A DNA stretch of 64,000 nucleotides from positions 8,310,108 through 8,374,107 of the forward strand of contig CM064434.1 in assembly GCA_032690845.1 (NCBI GenBank). Direction: 5' to 3'. The DNA comes from Eleusine coracana subsp. coracana (lineage: Eukaryota; Streptophyta; Magnoliopsida; Poales; Poaceae). Below the pieces are notes generated by a model. That model ran no database searches. It saw nothing but the letters and a program-made list of their open reading frames with translations, and was not told the DNA's origin. Shown here piece by piece: positions 10,990-22,354 of this stretch. The translations under genes were made by a program, and so were the position numbers. Numbering within the stretch: the stretch's first letter is position 1; each line of letters begins with the position of its first letter.

Positions 10990-13900
10990 AGCGAGTGAGT
11001 CATGCAAGGGATGCAGGAAACGGAAAGCTAGGGATAGAATTTACGTAGTTGTGAGATATTCCTTGCATTCTTGAGCTCGTTGCCCTCCATGGTTTTCAAC
11101 TTGTAGGTGCTGGGCCGGACGACTCAAGAGACAACGTATGGTCCTTCCCAAGGCGGTGAAAGCTTGTGTCGACCCCTACTGTCTTGAACCCTGCATAAAA
11201 CAAGGTCTTCCACAAGGAGGCCTCTATATCTTACATTTCGGTCGTGGTAGCGGCGGAGCGTTTGTTGGTACTTGGCCGAGTGAAGGAGCGTGATGTCTTG
11301 TGCCTCGTGTATTTGATCCATCGTGTCTTGGAGTGCTGCCTTATTACTGTGCTCATTGTACCCTCACACTCATTGCGCCACGTAGTCTAGGTTAGTGGGC
11401 AAAACTGCCTCGGACCCGTAGACCATGAAAAAGGGGGTGCGTAGGCTCCAGAGTACGGCGTGGAGCTCGGTTGCCCACCGACCACTGAACTACTTCAGTC
11501 GGTTGAAGATGATGGTCGGGTTGAAGATTCGAGGTTTCAACCCTTGGAGTATCATGCCATTTGCTCGCTCAACCTGACCGTTCATTTTGGGGTGAGCGAC
11601 GGTGGCCTAGTTGACACGGATGTGGTAGTCATCACAAAACTTCAGGAATTTCTTTCCTGTGAATTGCGTTCCATTGTCCATGATTATGGAGTTTGGAACC
11701 CCAAATCGGTGGATGATGTCGAGGAAGAACTCAACTACCTCCTCAGACCGAATTTTCATTAGTGGGCGGGCCTCGATCCACTTGGTAAACTTGTCGACCG
11801 TGACAAGCAAGTGCGTATAGCCCTCGAGCATTCTTTTGAGCGGATAGACTAGATCCAAGCCCCAGACCACGAAGGGCCATGTGAGGGGGATCGTTTGAAG
11901 GGCTTGAGCCGGAAGATAAGTCTAACGGGCGTAATAATGGCACCCCTTGCCGGTTCTCACTATGCGAGTAGCGTTGCCCATGGCAGTCGGCTAGTAGAAA
12001 TCTTGACGAAAGGCGTTGCCCACGAGGGTTCGAGGCGCCGCGTGATGATCGCAACCCCCCCCCCCCCAATGGATGTCTATGAGATGCTTGATGCCCTCGC
12101 TGATAGGGATGCAGCACTGTATGACCTTGGTGATGCTGCGCTTATAAAGCTCCCCATTGATCAAGGCGAACGACTTGGCACGATGATAAAGCCATTTGGC
12201 CTCAATCCTGTCAGCGGGAAGTGTGCCTCGAGCCAGGAACTCGATGTATGGAACTCTCCACTCGCGTGGGAGCTTGGCTCGCTCAACCTGGGGGTCGATT
12301 CGCTCGACCCCCGGGTCCTCCGGCTGTTCGTCTGGTTCACTCGAGGTGACTGGTTGATCGATCTCCATCATCTCCGTGAGTTGCGGGCTCATTGATGATG
12401 ATTCTCCGACTCCCTGGCTGGGTGCCACGGGGTTGCTCGATTGGCCCTCAGCCACGTTGGACTCCTTGGATTCCACCGAAGGCTAGTGCTGGTCGTTTGC
12501 AAAAATGCCTAGAGGGATCTGCTCCCGACCAGACGCTATCTTGGCCAACGCATTGGCCCGTTCGAACTTGTTCTCGAGCTTGCCGGCCTCCTGGCAGTAG
12601 AGCACCATGGTGTCGGTTCGGCAACAAGACTCCTTCATGATCTGGTCGACCACGAGCTGGGAGTCGCTCTAGATCTCAAGCCATTGGATGCCGAGCTCGA
12701 TGGCGACTTTGAGCCCGTTGATGAGTGCTTCGTATTCAGCGATATTATTTGATACGGGATCTCTTGAAGTACATGACCCAGTATTGTTGATCGATAGGAG
12801 CCGGTGGGAGTTGTGCCTTAGTCCACTCTACCATGAAGTCGAGAAGCGCCTTGGACTTGATGGCTGCTTGAGGTTGGTACGCGACGTCATGTCCCATTAG
12901 CTCGAGTGCACACTTAGCGACCTTGCCTGCCGAGTCCCTCAACTGTATAATTTCTCGAGCGGAAAGTAACTCATGATGTGTACCAGATCGGAGTCAAAGT
13001 AGTGCCGGAGCTTGCGTCGTGCGACCATCACAGCGTAGAGGATCTTCAGGATCTAAGGGTACCTGGTCTTCGAGTCTGACAGGACCTTGCTGACGTAGTA
13101 GATAGGATGCTAGACTTTGAGGACGTGTCCCTCCTTTTCTTGTTTGACCAAGAGCGCTGAGCTTACAACTTGTGTCGTCGCTGCTATGTAGTGCAGCAGC
13201 ACTTTTCCCAGGACCAGGGGCATCAACACGGGTGTGTTGCTCAAGATGCACTTGATGTCATCGAGGGTGGACTGCGCCTCGGTGGTCTACTCAAACCGGT
13301 CGGATTTCTTCAGGAGCCTATACAATGGAAGCACCCTTTCACCAAGGCACGAAATGAAATGACTTAACACCGCTAGATAGCCCGTGAGACGTTGCAATCC
13401 CTTGAGGTTCTGAACCGAGCACATCCGCTCAATCACGGAGATCTTCTCGGGGTTAGCCTCGATGCCCCACTTGGAGAGAATGAACCCGAGAAGCATCCCT
13501 CTCGGGACCCCAAACACGCACTTGTCGGGGTTGAGTTTTATGTTGTTCACACGCAGTTTGGTGAAGATGCGTATGAGGTCGACCACAAGGGTGTCTGCCC
13601 TTTTGGACTCGACATCAATATTGTCCACATAGGCTTCAACCGTGTGACCGATCAAGTGGTCGAAGCACCATTGCATGCAATGCTGAAAAGTCGCGCCGGC
13701 ATTCTTGAGCCTGATGCACGTAGCAGTAAGAGTCAATCGGTATGATAAAAGATGTCGCGAGCAGGTCAGATTCCTTCATCGCGATTTGATGGTACCCGGA
13801 GTAGGCATCTAGGAAACAGAGGGATTTACATCCCGCCGTTGAGTCAACTATTTGGTCTATGCGCGACAGAGGAAATTGATCCTTTGGACATGCCTTATTC

Positions 13901-14440
13901 AGGCTTGTATAGTCAACACACATTCTCCATTTCCCATTCTTTCTTCCTACAAGAACAGGATTAGCTAACCATTCAGGATGATACACCTTCATGATCAACT
14001 TGGCCACCTGGAGTTTCGTGATCTCCTCTCTGATTGCTCTACGCTTCTCCTCATCGAAGCGGCGCAGATGTTGCCTCACTGGTCTGGAGCCAGGACTGAT
14101 GTTCAAGGAGTGCTCGGTGACTTCCCTCGATATGTCGGGCATGTCCAAGGGCTTCAACGCAAAAATGTCAGCGTTGGCGCAGAGGAAGTCAACACGCATG
14201 CCTTCCTATTTGGGAGTGAAGGACGTTCCCACTCTCACCGTCTTGTCCTTGTCACCCTTGGGGTCAATCTGCACTTTTGTGGTGTCCTCCGCAGGCTTAA
14301 ACAAGGTGCTCTTGTGACTGGCGTCAGGGGCCCCCTTGTCGAGGTGGGCTCGTATTGCCTCAAGCTCTCCGGTGGAGGCCACCGTGGCAGCGGCGAGGTC
14401 ATCGTTCTCCATCTCACACTGGAAGGCTCGCCTGAGGGAC
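10990..14440 (-). pseudogene. Tat-lineage Ty3/gypsy pol, broken and 5'-truncated
   Basis: Read right to left: the protease C-terminal side and linker (14440-14206); RT with WRMCVDYTSLNKACPKDQFPL and FLDAYSGYHQI (14199-13640); the rest of RT (13736-13287); RNase H remnants (13280-12480, for example ALELMGHDVAYQP); a linker and integrase zinc region (12476-11991); the integrase core with GLDLV, IIMDNGTQFTG and NGQVERANG (about 11870-11500); and the C-terminal RVQDSRGRHKLSPPWEGPY (about 11190-11120). The RT active-site box reads YVDN instead of YVDD, which removes one catalytic aspartate. Several frameshifts and stops are present. Gag and the 5' LTR are lost because the frame ends abruptly at 14440 against an unrelated LTR fragment. 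Confidence 0.85.
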
Positions 14441-14960
14441 TCTTGGTCGTAATTACGCACCCACTTATATACCGCAAGAGGACGGTATACAGTTGTAGCT
14501 CTTTTTCCCTCAGAGTATTCCAAGGTTATTGAATCCACAAGGAATAAGGGGAATAATTACTATTAAAGGGTTACTAACAAATTGCAATGGGTTGGTTGGT
14601 ATGAATGATGATGGTCAGAGAGTGGAGAGTGAATGTTATTGAAGAGGTAACAGGATAATGAAGGATTCTCTCCTTAGGATTGATTCACTAGCATCCAACA
14701 TTATTCTTATCAACTCGAGTGACGACTCTAATATTCTACAAGACATGGTGATTTCATTCACCCCGTCTGTCACTACAGAGGCTATTAGCTCCCAACTGGT
14801 TTCTTGCTCTATGTATTGGGCAAAAGTGAATTGGCCAATACACTAATGAAAAGGATAGATAGATGCATTTGAACGAATCGGCCAGAGGAAGTTTTCTGAG
14901 ATTGACAACCAAGGTAGGGATCAAATTGTTAGGTAAAATTGCCAAGAATGAAGCTTTTCA
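14441..14960 (-). mobile_element. Athila-like LTR fragment in minus orientation
   Basis: The first ~100 bases align with the left ends of the LTRs at 42341 and 60089. All three share ACGCAYCCA..TATATACYGCAAGAGGACGGT, then CTTTTTCYCT and GTATTCCAAG (the 60089 copy is cut before the last motif). Those LTRs belong to a minus-strand element, so this piece has the same orientation, opposite to the pol that follows at 15.3 kb. Beyond about 14545 the similarity fades. It abuts the truncated Tat pol at 14440. It may be the remnant of a separate insertion. Its right limit is uncertain. Confidence 0.5.
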
Positions 14961-14970
14961 CAAGCATTAG

Positions 14971-15339
14971 GAAGAATATCTAGAACCAAATCGGCAATGC
15001 CTAGAAGTAATGCAGAAGGAAGAGTCACCGGCTGAACAGATCTTGATGTCCGAGAGTAGAGCAATGATTACTTCAGAGCATAAATTCGAAGAAATAGAGC
15101 CGTCAGACCCACCTCTGTGGATCTGACGTGTGCGCCGATCGGTGCAGTCTTTGAGCCGATCGGCGTAGTCGCAATGATAGGAGAACCGATCACCCTGATG
15201 ACTCCGTCGTGTTGCAAGCAATATACCAAGATAGAAGCTACGATACTGGACAACCACCTAAAGGAATTTGAAGGTAACTTTGCTAAACCAGAGGGGGATA
15301 GAACATTGGCGAATGCTAAACCACTTGATGAATTTTAGT
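14971..15339 (+). pseudogene. Degenerate gag C-terminal remnant with ADR repeats
   Basis: An open stretch from 14971 reads EEYLEPNRQCLEVMQKEE.. up to TGA near 15123. A second frame reads DVCADRC..ADRRSRNDRRTDH across the paired palindromes at 15131-15167. The composition matches the ADR-rich gag segment of the minus-strand element at 58.4-58.5 kb. It lies directly upstream of the plus-strand protease/RT frame, so it is probably what is left of that element's gag. No nucleocapsid zinc knuckle is visible. Confidence 0.4.
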
Positions 15340-15348
15340 CGATGGACT

Positions 15349-18300
15349 AGATTCCTATTGATTTTTCGCACGAGTTGCTCAATATGAGAAGATCCTTCAG
15401 TCCGCAAGACGCCTCCGAAGCCGGAATTGAGTATAATTTCCCAAGTAATCGCCTCAAGTCGGAAATTTTTTATCAAGAGGTTATTGGGAGAGTTTTAGGG
15501 AAGCTTTACAAGGATGATATAGAGCTTGATAGAACAGAGGTGAAACAAGCAAAGAGATTGGTAGACAGTTGCTTTGAGCCATCTCCCGACGAAGGATTAT
15601 GTGGTGTGTATGCCGTAGGTCTTAGTAAAGAGGAAGAAGAAGAACCGTACATACCATGTGAGATATCAGGGAAGAAATTTCCTAAAGCCTTGTCTGACTT
15701 TGGTTCTCGTGTCAGCTTGATGACTTACGATGCATTCATGAGCATGCCTTATGAAACTCAACATTGGCTGATGGGGACTGAACTTGAGCTCATCATGGCG
15801 GATGGAGGGAAGACCAAGCCACTAGGAGTGATCAAGAATGTTGAAATTGAGATCAGCTCAAAAGCAATACCGGCAGATTTCTTCGTTCTAGACAATAAAG
15901 AAACTGGGATTGAAGATATCATTCTGGGAAGGCCATTCTTAAGATTAGTACAAGCTGTTCTGGATGCTGGGAAAGGTCAAATTACGCTACTCCTAGGAGA
16001 GAAAGAAGTGCAATTTCAATTTAATGATCCGTCTCATCGAGACCCTTCTTCTAGTCAGGAATTCTACCCAAAGGAAGACGATAAGATAGGAATGGATATG
16101 GGAGACCCAATGGACCACATCGTATGCAGAACTGACAAGCATACTGCCAGCGCCAATCACCATGATGCTTGCGCCGATCGGCTCAACCAGGAAAATTCCG
16201 TCGATCGGCGCGACGCCTACACCGATCGGCTCAACCAGGGAAATCCTGATTTTGAACCTCTCGGGGAGCTGGATTCAGATAAAGCACTAGAAGTGGAACA
16301 AAAGGAACTTTCGAAGGAGCTATGCTATGAATATCTAGAGAAGAATAGAACATATCCAGTTATTGTGAACAACGACCTAACGAAAGAAGAAACAGAGAAG
16401 CTGCTTGCTGTACTCAAAAGGTATAAGAAAGCCATTTGTTACACATTGGATGACATCAAGGGAATCAGCCCCGTATTTTGCACCCACAACATTAACTTGG
16501 AGGAGAATGCTAAACCAGTGGTTGAAGGGATGCGAAGGGTGAAGGAATCAATAAAGCCAGTGGTTAAAAAGGAGATTTTGAAGCTACTTAATGCAGGTAT
16601 GATCTACCCTGTTGCTGATAGTGAATGGGTTAGTCCAGTACATTGTGTGCCCAAAAAAGGACGGTTGATAGTAGTGCCTAATGAGAACAATGAGTTGATC
16701 CCTCAAAGGACTATAACTGGATGGAGAATGTGCATGGATTACAGAAGTTTGAACAAGGTAACGAAGAAAGATCACTATCCTCTTCTGTTCATTGATGAGA
16801 TGCTTGAAAGGTTAGCAAGGAATTCATACTTTTGTTATTTGGATGGGTATAGTGGTTTCTTTCAAATACCGGTAAGACCAGAAGATCAGCAGAAAACTAC
16901 TTTCACCTGCCCTTTTGGGACATATGCATATAGAAGGATGCCATTTGGTCTTTGCAACGTGCCCGCCACATTTCAAAGATGCATGAATACGATGTTCGCC
17001 GAATTCATAGAAGATATTATGGAGGTATTTATGGATGAATTCTCTGTGCATGATGCTGATTTTGATAGTTGTTTGGAGAATTTGGATAAGGTTTTGAAAA
17101 GGTGTGTTGAATGCAACTTAGTTCTTAATTGGGAGAAGTGTCACTTCATGGTAACAGAAGGGATAGTACTTGGTTATGTCATATCTAATAGAGGGATAGA
17201 GGTTGATAAAGCAAAGGTATCTACAGTTGAGAAATTACCTCCCCCTACTGATCTTACAACTTTGAGTTTTCTTGGACATGCCAACTTCTATCGTAGATTT
17301 GTTAAGAATTATTCGAAGATTGCTAAGCCCCTGACAGAATTGTTGAAGCAAGATACAAAATTTGTCATGAACAATGAAAGACTCTCTGCCTTCAGATGAT
17401 TAAAGGAAGCTCTATGCTCTGCACCCATTATGCAGCCACCTGATTGGAGTTTACCTTTTGAAATTATGTGTGATGCAAGTGACTATGTAGTTGGAGTTGT
17501 TCTTGGGCAACGGAAGGAAGGTAAAGTATATGCTATTTATTATGCTAGCAAAACTTTGAATGAGGCGCAGATCAATTATACAACAACTGAGAAAGAGATG
17601 TTAGCTGTTATATTTGCTTTTGAGAAGTTTAGATCCTACATTCTAAATTCTAAGGTGATTGTATATACTGATCATGCTATTATAAGATACTTGGTTTCAA
17701 AGAAGGAGTCTAAGCCTCGGTTAATACGATGGGTATTGATGCTGCAAGAATTTGATTTGGAGATAAGGGATAAGAAAGGAGTAGAAAATTCTATAGTAGA
17801 TCATTGATCTCGTCTTGAATCATCATCTACTGAGCCAATAAGAGATGAAATGCGACAAGAGCAGTTGTTTGCCACATTTGATCGTAGAGAGAATTGGATG
17901 ATGGATATTATCAGAGGTTTCAAGGGACAAACAGATATGATAAACAAGAACACGAGGAGAAGACTTAAGAGCGAAATGAGAAAAATTATATGGGCTGACC
18001 CATATTTATATAGGTATTGCGAGGATGGAGCAGTACGGAGATGTGTACCCAGAGAAGAAAGAGCGAGCATTTTAGCAAAGTGTCATTCTTCGGATTATGG
18101 GGGACATTATGGCTACTTCAGAACACAGACAAAGGTATGGGCGAGTGGATTCTATTGGCCTACTATGCATGAATATGAAAAGAGGTATGTTGCAACATGT
18201 GCTCACTGCCAACAAATAGGAAATGTTAACAGTAGGAATGCAATGCCTCTTAAGTACAATCTTCAAGTCGATATCTTTGATGTTTGGGGTATGGATTTTA

Positions 18301-19088
18301 TGGGACCCTTTGTGAATTCTCATGGTTCCGAGTACATAGTGGTCACCATTGATTATGTCTCCAAGTGGGTCGAAGCAATGGCATGCAAGGCCAATACTAC
18401 AAGAGAATCAAGGAGTATACTTCAGGAGCAGATATTTCCTAGGTATGGAGTACCGAGAATAATAATTACAAATAGAGGATCCCATTTTATAGGAGGAGAA
18501 TTTACTAGGTTTTTAAGTAAGTCTAGAGTTGAACATAGAATTGGAACAACCTACCATGCCCAGACAAATGGACAAGTAGAAACGTCAAATAAGCAATTAA
18601 AGGGAATTCTACAAAAGATTGTTACAAAGGAAGGAAAAGATTGGACCATGAATCTTAATGGAGCATTATGAGCATATAGGACGGCGTTCAAGACACCAAT
18701 TGGTATGAAACCATATCAATTCGTCTATGGGAAATTGTGTCACCTACCGGTGGAATTGGAATATAAGGCTTATTGGAATTTGGATCTTGATGTCGCCGGA
18801 GTGAAAAGAAAGATGCAAATAAGCGAATTGGAAGAGATGCAATTACGTGCATATGAAAATGGAGCCATATACAAAGAGAAGACAAAGAAGTGGTATGATA
18901 AGAAGCTTTTGAAGAAGGAGTTCAAGGAAGGAGATCGGGTGCTCCTATTTAATTCGCGATTTAGATTATTTGGTAAAGGCCAACTGCAAAGCAAATGGGA
19001 GGGACCTTATCTTGTGAATACGGTGTTACCTTCAGGAGCTGTAATCATAATGGATGGCAAGAGAAACAAGTACATGTTGAATGGATAA
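15349..19088 (+). pseudogene. Athila-like Ty3/gypsy protease-RT-RNaseH-integrase
   Basis: One reading frame runs from about 15349 to TAA 19086-19088. It is broken only by three TGA codons, at 17397, 17805 and 18669. Order: protease-like domain (LSDFGSRVSLM about 15690, ILGRPFL about 15925); an ADR-peptide linker (16149-16233); RT with WRMCMDYRSLNKVTKKDHYPL (about 16720) and GTYAYRRMPFGLCN (about 16920); RNase H with IMCDASDY..VLGQ (about 17465); integrase H-H-C-C (about 18090-18205), DFMG, ITNRGSHF and GQVETSNKQ; and a C-terminal RLFGKGQLQSKWEGPY block (about 18965). Two catalytic positions are changed: FMDE instead of FMDD in RT, and N for the second integrase aspartate. The third TGA sits at a family tryptophan (L-W-AYRTA). 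Gag and LTRs of this copy are not identifiable. Confidence 0.85.
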
Positions 19089-19456
19089 TGTCTAAAGGTA
19101 TATCTAGAACCCGACACATTTGAATTGAAATCTTTTGATGCGTATTTCACTGCTTAATGGCCTATGTGGTCGAGCTTAACGATGTAAAACAAAAGCTCTG
19201 TATGTATTTTGATTTCCGTGATTTTTTTGTTTCTTATTTGGTAATTTAGTGTACTGTGCCGATCAGCGCAGCGATGTCTTTTTGGTTTCGGTGTCCGTCT
19301 TGGACCTTGCCTTTTTAAGACTCATTAAATTCCACGAATAAGAGATAGAGTCCTAGTCCAGTTGGAGATCAAGCGGTATAAATATGAGAGGATAGCAAAC
19401 CCACGGATCAACTCACATTACATCATCATCAGAACAAAACCCTACGAGTAGAAGAG

Positions 19457-19900
19457 ATGGAAAGCGGTGGATCAGGCAGCAACCAAGGTGGCCTCGATCG
19501 GCGCGACGCTCGCGCCGATCAACGCAACCCTTGCGCCGATCGGCTCGGTGATGGATTTCCGTAGCCCTCTGCAAATTGGTCCTGGGAAGAAGTCGATGAA
19601 GTGCTGACGCCAACACCAGACAATCCTCTCATCTGGTCAAACCTGTGGAATAAATTCATGAAGAAAAGCGAAGCTGATGCGTGGAATGCCGACAAGGTGA
19701 AGATGGACAATGAACTTCGGCAAATGATGAAGAGAGTATTAGTGCGCAAAGGAAAATCTGTAGCGCCTATTAAAAGTGAAGCTATTTCTTAAAGGTATAC
19801 CATGGAAAGTCTTCTTGATCTTGCTAAGCTCTTGTCGTATGAGGATTTCCTATGTTTCGAAAGATCATTGACTACGCAAGAGAAGGAAGAGAAAATATAA
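19457..19900 (+). pseudogene. Small ORF downstream of pol with ADR repeats
   Basis: ATG 19457 opens MESGGSGSNQGG followed by DRR..ADQ..ADR peptides encoded by three palindrome copies spaced exactly 21 bp. The frame meets TAG at 19562, then continues with NWSWEEVDEVLTPTPDNPL and a lysine-rich part to TAA 19790. After that it stays open (MESLLDLAKLLSYEDFLCF) to TAA 19898-19900. It follows the integrase by about 370 bp of non-coding sequence (19089-19456) with a palindrome copy at 19255. Position suggests an extra ORF of the Athila-like element. I do not recognise a domain. Confidence 0.45.
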
Positions 19901-21560
19901 TTTACAACATTTAACATCACTAAACACAACTCTTATGTCATAGGAAATGTATCAAAATACAACACATTGGACATAAGAAATTGCACTTTTAGGAATGCTT
20001 GAGAGCAAGCAACATGGTAAATTTACATAAGTAAATTTTATAGTGCAATAATTATTTAAACAAATGTTAAAACAAGAAAATAGAGTTTACAAAAAAAACT
20101 CCGCCAATTATAGAATCAGAAAAGATTATTCTACAAAAGCACAGTAGGCCTTTATTAGCAGGCCTTATAGGCCAGCCTTAATGGGTTCGACTTTACCCAA
20201 GGCCATGGCGAATTGCCGGCCTTTAGACCCATTCACCAAGGCACATAACCGTCGTTCAGTTAGGTTCTCCCGGAGCCGCCACCATAGGGCATCGCTTGGC
20301 CGATGGGAGGGCACCACATCATATGCATGTTCCCGGAGATGGCCGGGACGACGTCGTGGCGTGGGGCTGCCATATGCAAGGCAATGTGAAGGTTGGGTCA
20401 CAGCTACAGTAACCAGTCCACAACCACATGGCTCTTGGCATTGCCATCGGTCATGTGCGTCGTAGACGAGTCACAGCCTCGACCGTGCCATAGCAACCAG
20501 GAGGGGAACCGTCGTGAAACAACAGGACCATCGCCACGTCCACGGGGACGTGCGAGCGCCTCCGCCTTCATCGCTTTAGGGAGGGCCACCGTCTAAGCAA
20601 TCATATGTGGTTGTTGCGTCTGCGTACTCGCAAGCTTGCGACGTGTGGGATGAGTCGCCGCCACGCAACAGCCACATGGAGTGGGTGCCGTGCACGGAGA
20701 TGCATGGCCGGAGGCCATTGCCACAGCAGCCACCTTGGCACTTCCGGCAATTCTCTGTCGAGGCCGTTGGCGATTCTAGGCAGGCTGCGACTGTCACCGT
20801 CACCGCCGCCAAAGAGCACCACAGAGACACGCAACCGTCATGGCCGTTTCATTTGTGTGGGCACGCAGTCGATCGCCTCATCTAGGCCGTGCGGGCATCG
20901 CCGGGCTGCCGCCACTTGGTACATGTGGGTAGTGGGCACCACCCCAAAGTTGCAGTTGCGCAGCCGTGCCGTTGCCGGGACGGCCGCAACCGACTGCTGC
21001 GTCGAACAGGTGCCTCCGCAGCTTTGCCGGGTGTTCCATGAGGACACCGCCTATGCCGACACAAACCCACCGCGTCTATGCCATGCGGGCGTTGCTGGTG
21101 GGCCGGGGAAAAGAGCGGTTGGAGTGCAACCTCCGAGGCCGTCACGAGCCACCACTGGCTGGTGTGGATGCGCAACCGCCGAACTCCTCTCGAAATCACC
21201 GAGCAGACGCGGCCGCCACAATCATGATGTCGGGCTGTTGCCTCGTCCGCATGGACGCGGATCCGTAGTGAGTCTGGGCGCCTTGGCGCTACCGATAGTT
21301 CACTGTCGAGGCCGTTGTGGGATTTTGGGCGACTCCAACAAGGGAGGGACGACACACTGCCATGATCATCCACACGCATCATGCAGGACAGGCAGCCGCC
21401 GCGTCCATGAAGATGTGCAGCCAAGCGCGACGTCCGGACGTACGGGTGTTGTGGTGTCCTCTGCCGTGGTTGAAGCGACATCCACTTCCGCCACGATTTG
21501 CTGGGAGTAGCGACCGTGACTAATTCTGCCGCAGTGGCAGTTGCGTCAGTAGTGATGGCC
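19901..21560. other. AT-rich spacer then GC-rich block of unknown origin
   Basis: 19901-20160 is AT-rich with nothing recognisable. 20160-21560 is strongly GC-rich and therefore open in several frames on both strands (longest 301 codons plus, 226 codons minus). The translations are arginine, histidine and cysteine rich without any motif I recognise, so I do not call a gene. A phrase resembling CTGTCGAGGCCGTTG occurs near 20756 and again near 21304, about 548 bp apart, suggesting a degenerate internal duplication. It may be sequence captured by the copia-type element whose LTR is at 22050, because the block ends toward that element's interior. Confidence 0.35.
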
Positions 21561-22035
21561 ACTTTCTGGCCGAAGTCATGATCATAGCATGGATAGGAAT
21601 TCCAATACCCGTGGTTCCAATGATGAGTGAATCATGTTTGTCAGTGTTCTCCCGGTTGAAGAAGAACAGGAAGGATCAAAATCAAAAAGTTAAGCGATGT
21701 TGTTACCCAACGATTTGAGGCCATTGAGGCCCGGGTGGCCTCGCTTCTCTTGGACAGGCTCTTGGTTTTCTTCCGTGCATGCAGGAGTATTCAACCTCAG
21801 TTGAGAAGGAATAGCATGGGATTAATCGAAGGATTAACTTCCATGGTTATTAACTTCCATGGTCATCAATGCATGGAATAAACTAATCCTCTTCTAGGAG
21901 ACTTGGTGCCTCCGATGAGTTCTTCCCTTCTTCTCTGATGAGGAACGGGATGAGTGCAGAGCATATCTTCTATCACTCGCTGAATTTTCCTCGACTTCTT
22001 AACAAGTTCCTCTCGTCTATCGACTCAGCGGTTGA

Positions 22036-22252
22036 GCGCGCTGATAACGTATTAAGAATAGAGAATTGCAGAGACAATTGGGAATCAAAGATAATGAGAA
22101 TGGGGTGTTCTTTATTGATGATGATAGGTACAGTTTATAGTCAGGGGAAGAGTAGAGGCCAAGTAATTGACATGTGCACACTATAGATGTGTTCACACTA
22201 TAATCCATGGTGTATGACATGATTGGTCAATAATCTATCACATGGATTCACA
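22036..22252 (-). mobile_element. Short copia-type LTR with primer site
   Basis: On the minus strand an LTR of about 203 bp starts TGTGAATCC (22252) and ends ..TTAATA (22050). It is followed by CGTTATCAGCGCG (22049-22037), the kind of junction seen at many plant Ty1/copia LTRs where the primer site follows CGTTATCAGCAC. The interior would extend left through 21561-22035 (no recognisable gag). Its right edge abuts an F-box start fragment, as if the element inserted into that gene. A second LTR is not found in the window, so it may be a non-autonomous or truncated copy. Confidence 0.4.
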
Positions 22253-22354
22253 ACATGCACCACCTCGACTGCCGGCAGGAAGCCGATGACGATCCTGGAG
22301 GACGCCGTCCGGCAGGGCACTGAACCTGTCCTCGTTGGGTAATACAGCACCCAT
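22253..22354 (-). pseudogene. F-box N-terminal fragment
   Basis: ATG at 22354-22352 (minus) reads MGAVLPNEDRFSALPDGVLQ, the standard start of a grass F-box protein. After a 1-base shift it reads VIGFLPAVEVVHV, the second half of the F-box. The fragment ends where the copia-type LTR begins at 22252. F-box proteins dock substrates on SCF ubiquitin ligases via Skp1; this piece cannot do so. It lies downstream of the LRR/FBD exons on the same strand, so it is either a second gene or a displaced first exon of a duplicate. Confidence 0.65.

Noticed and set aside
12056..12068. C11 run as a regulatory or structural signal
   Set aside because: It lies in the decayed pol and is best explained as a slippage-expanded homopolymer.
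20605..21510. 301-codon plus-strand ORF and 226-codon minus-strand ORF (20882-21562) as genes
   Set aside because: Both overlap in a GC-rich block that is open by composition, and neither shows a motif or sensible exon structure.
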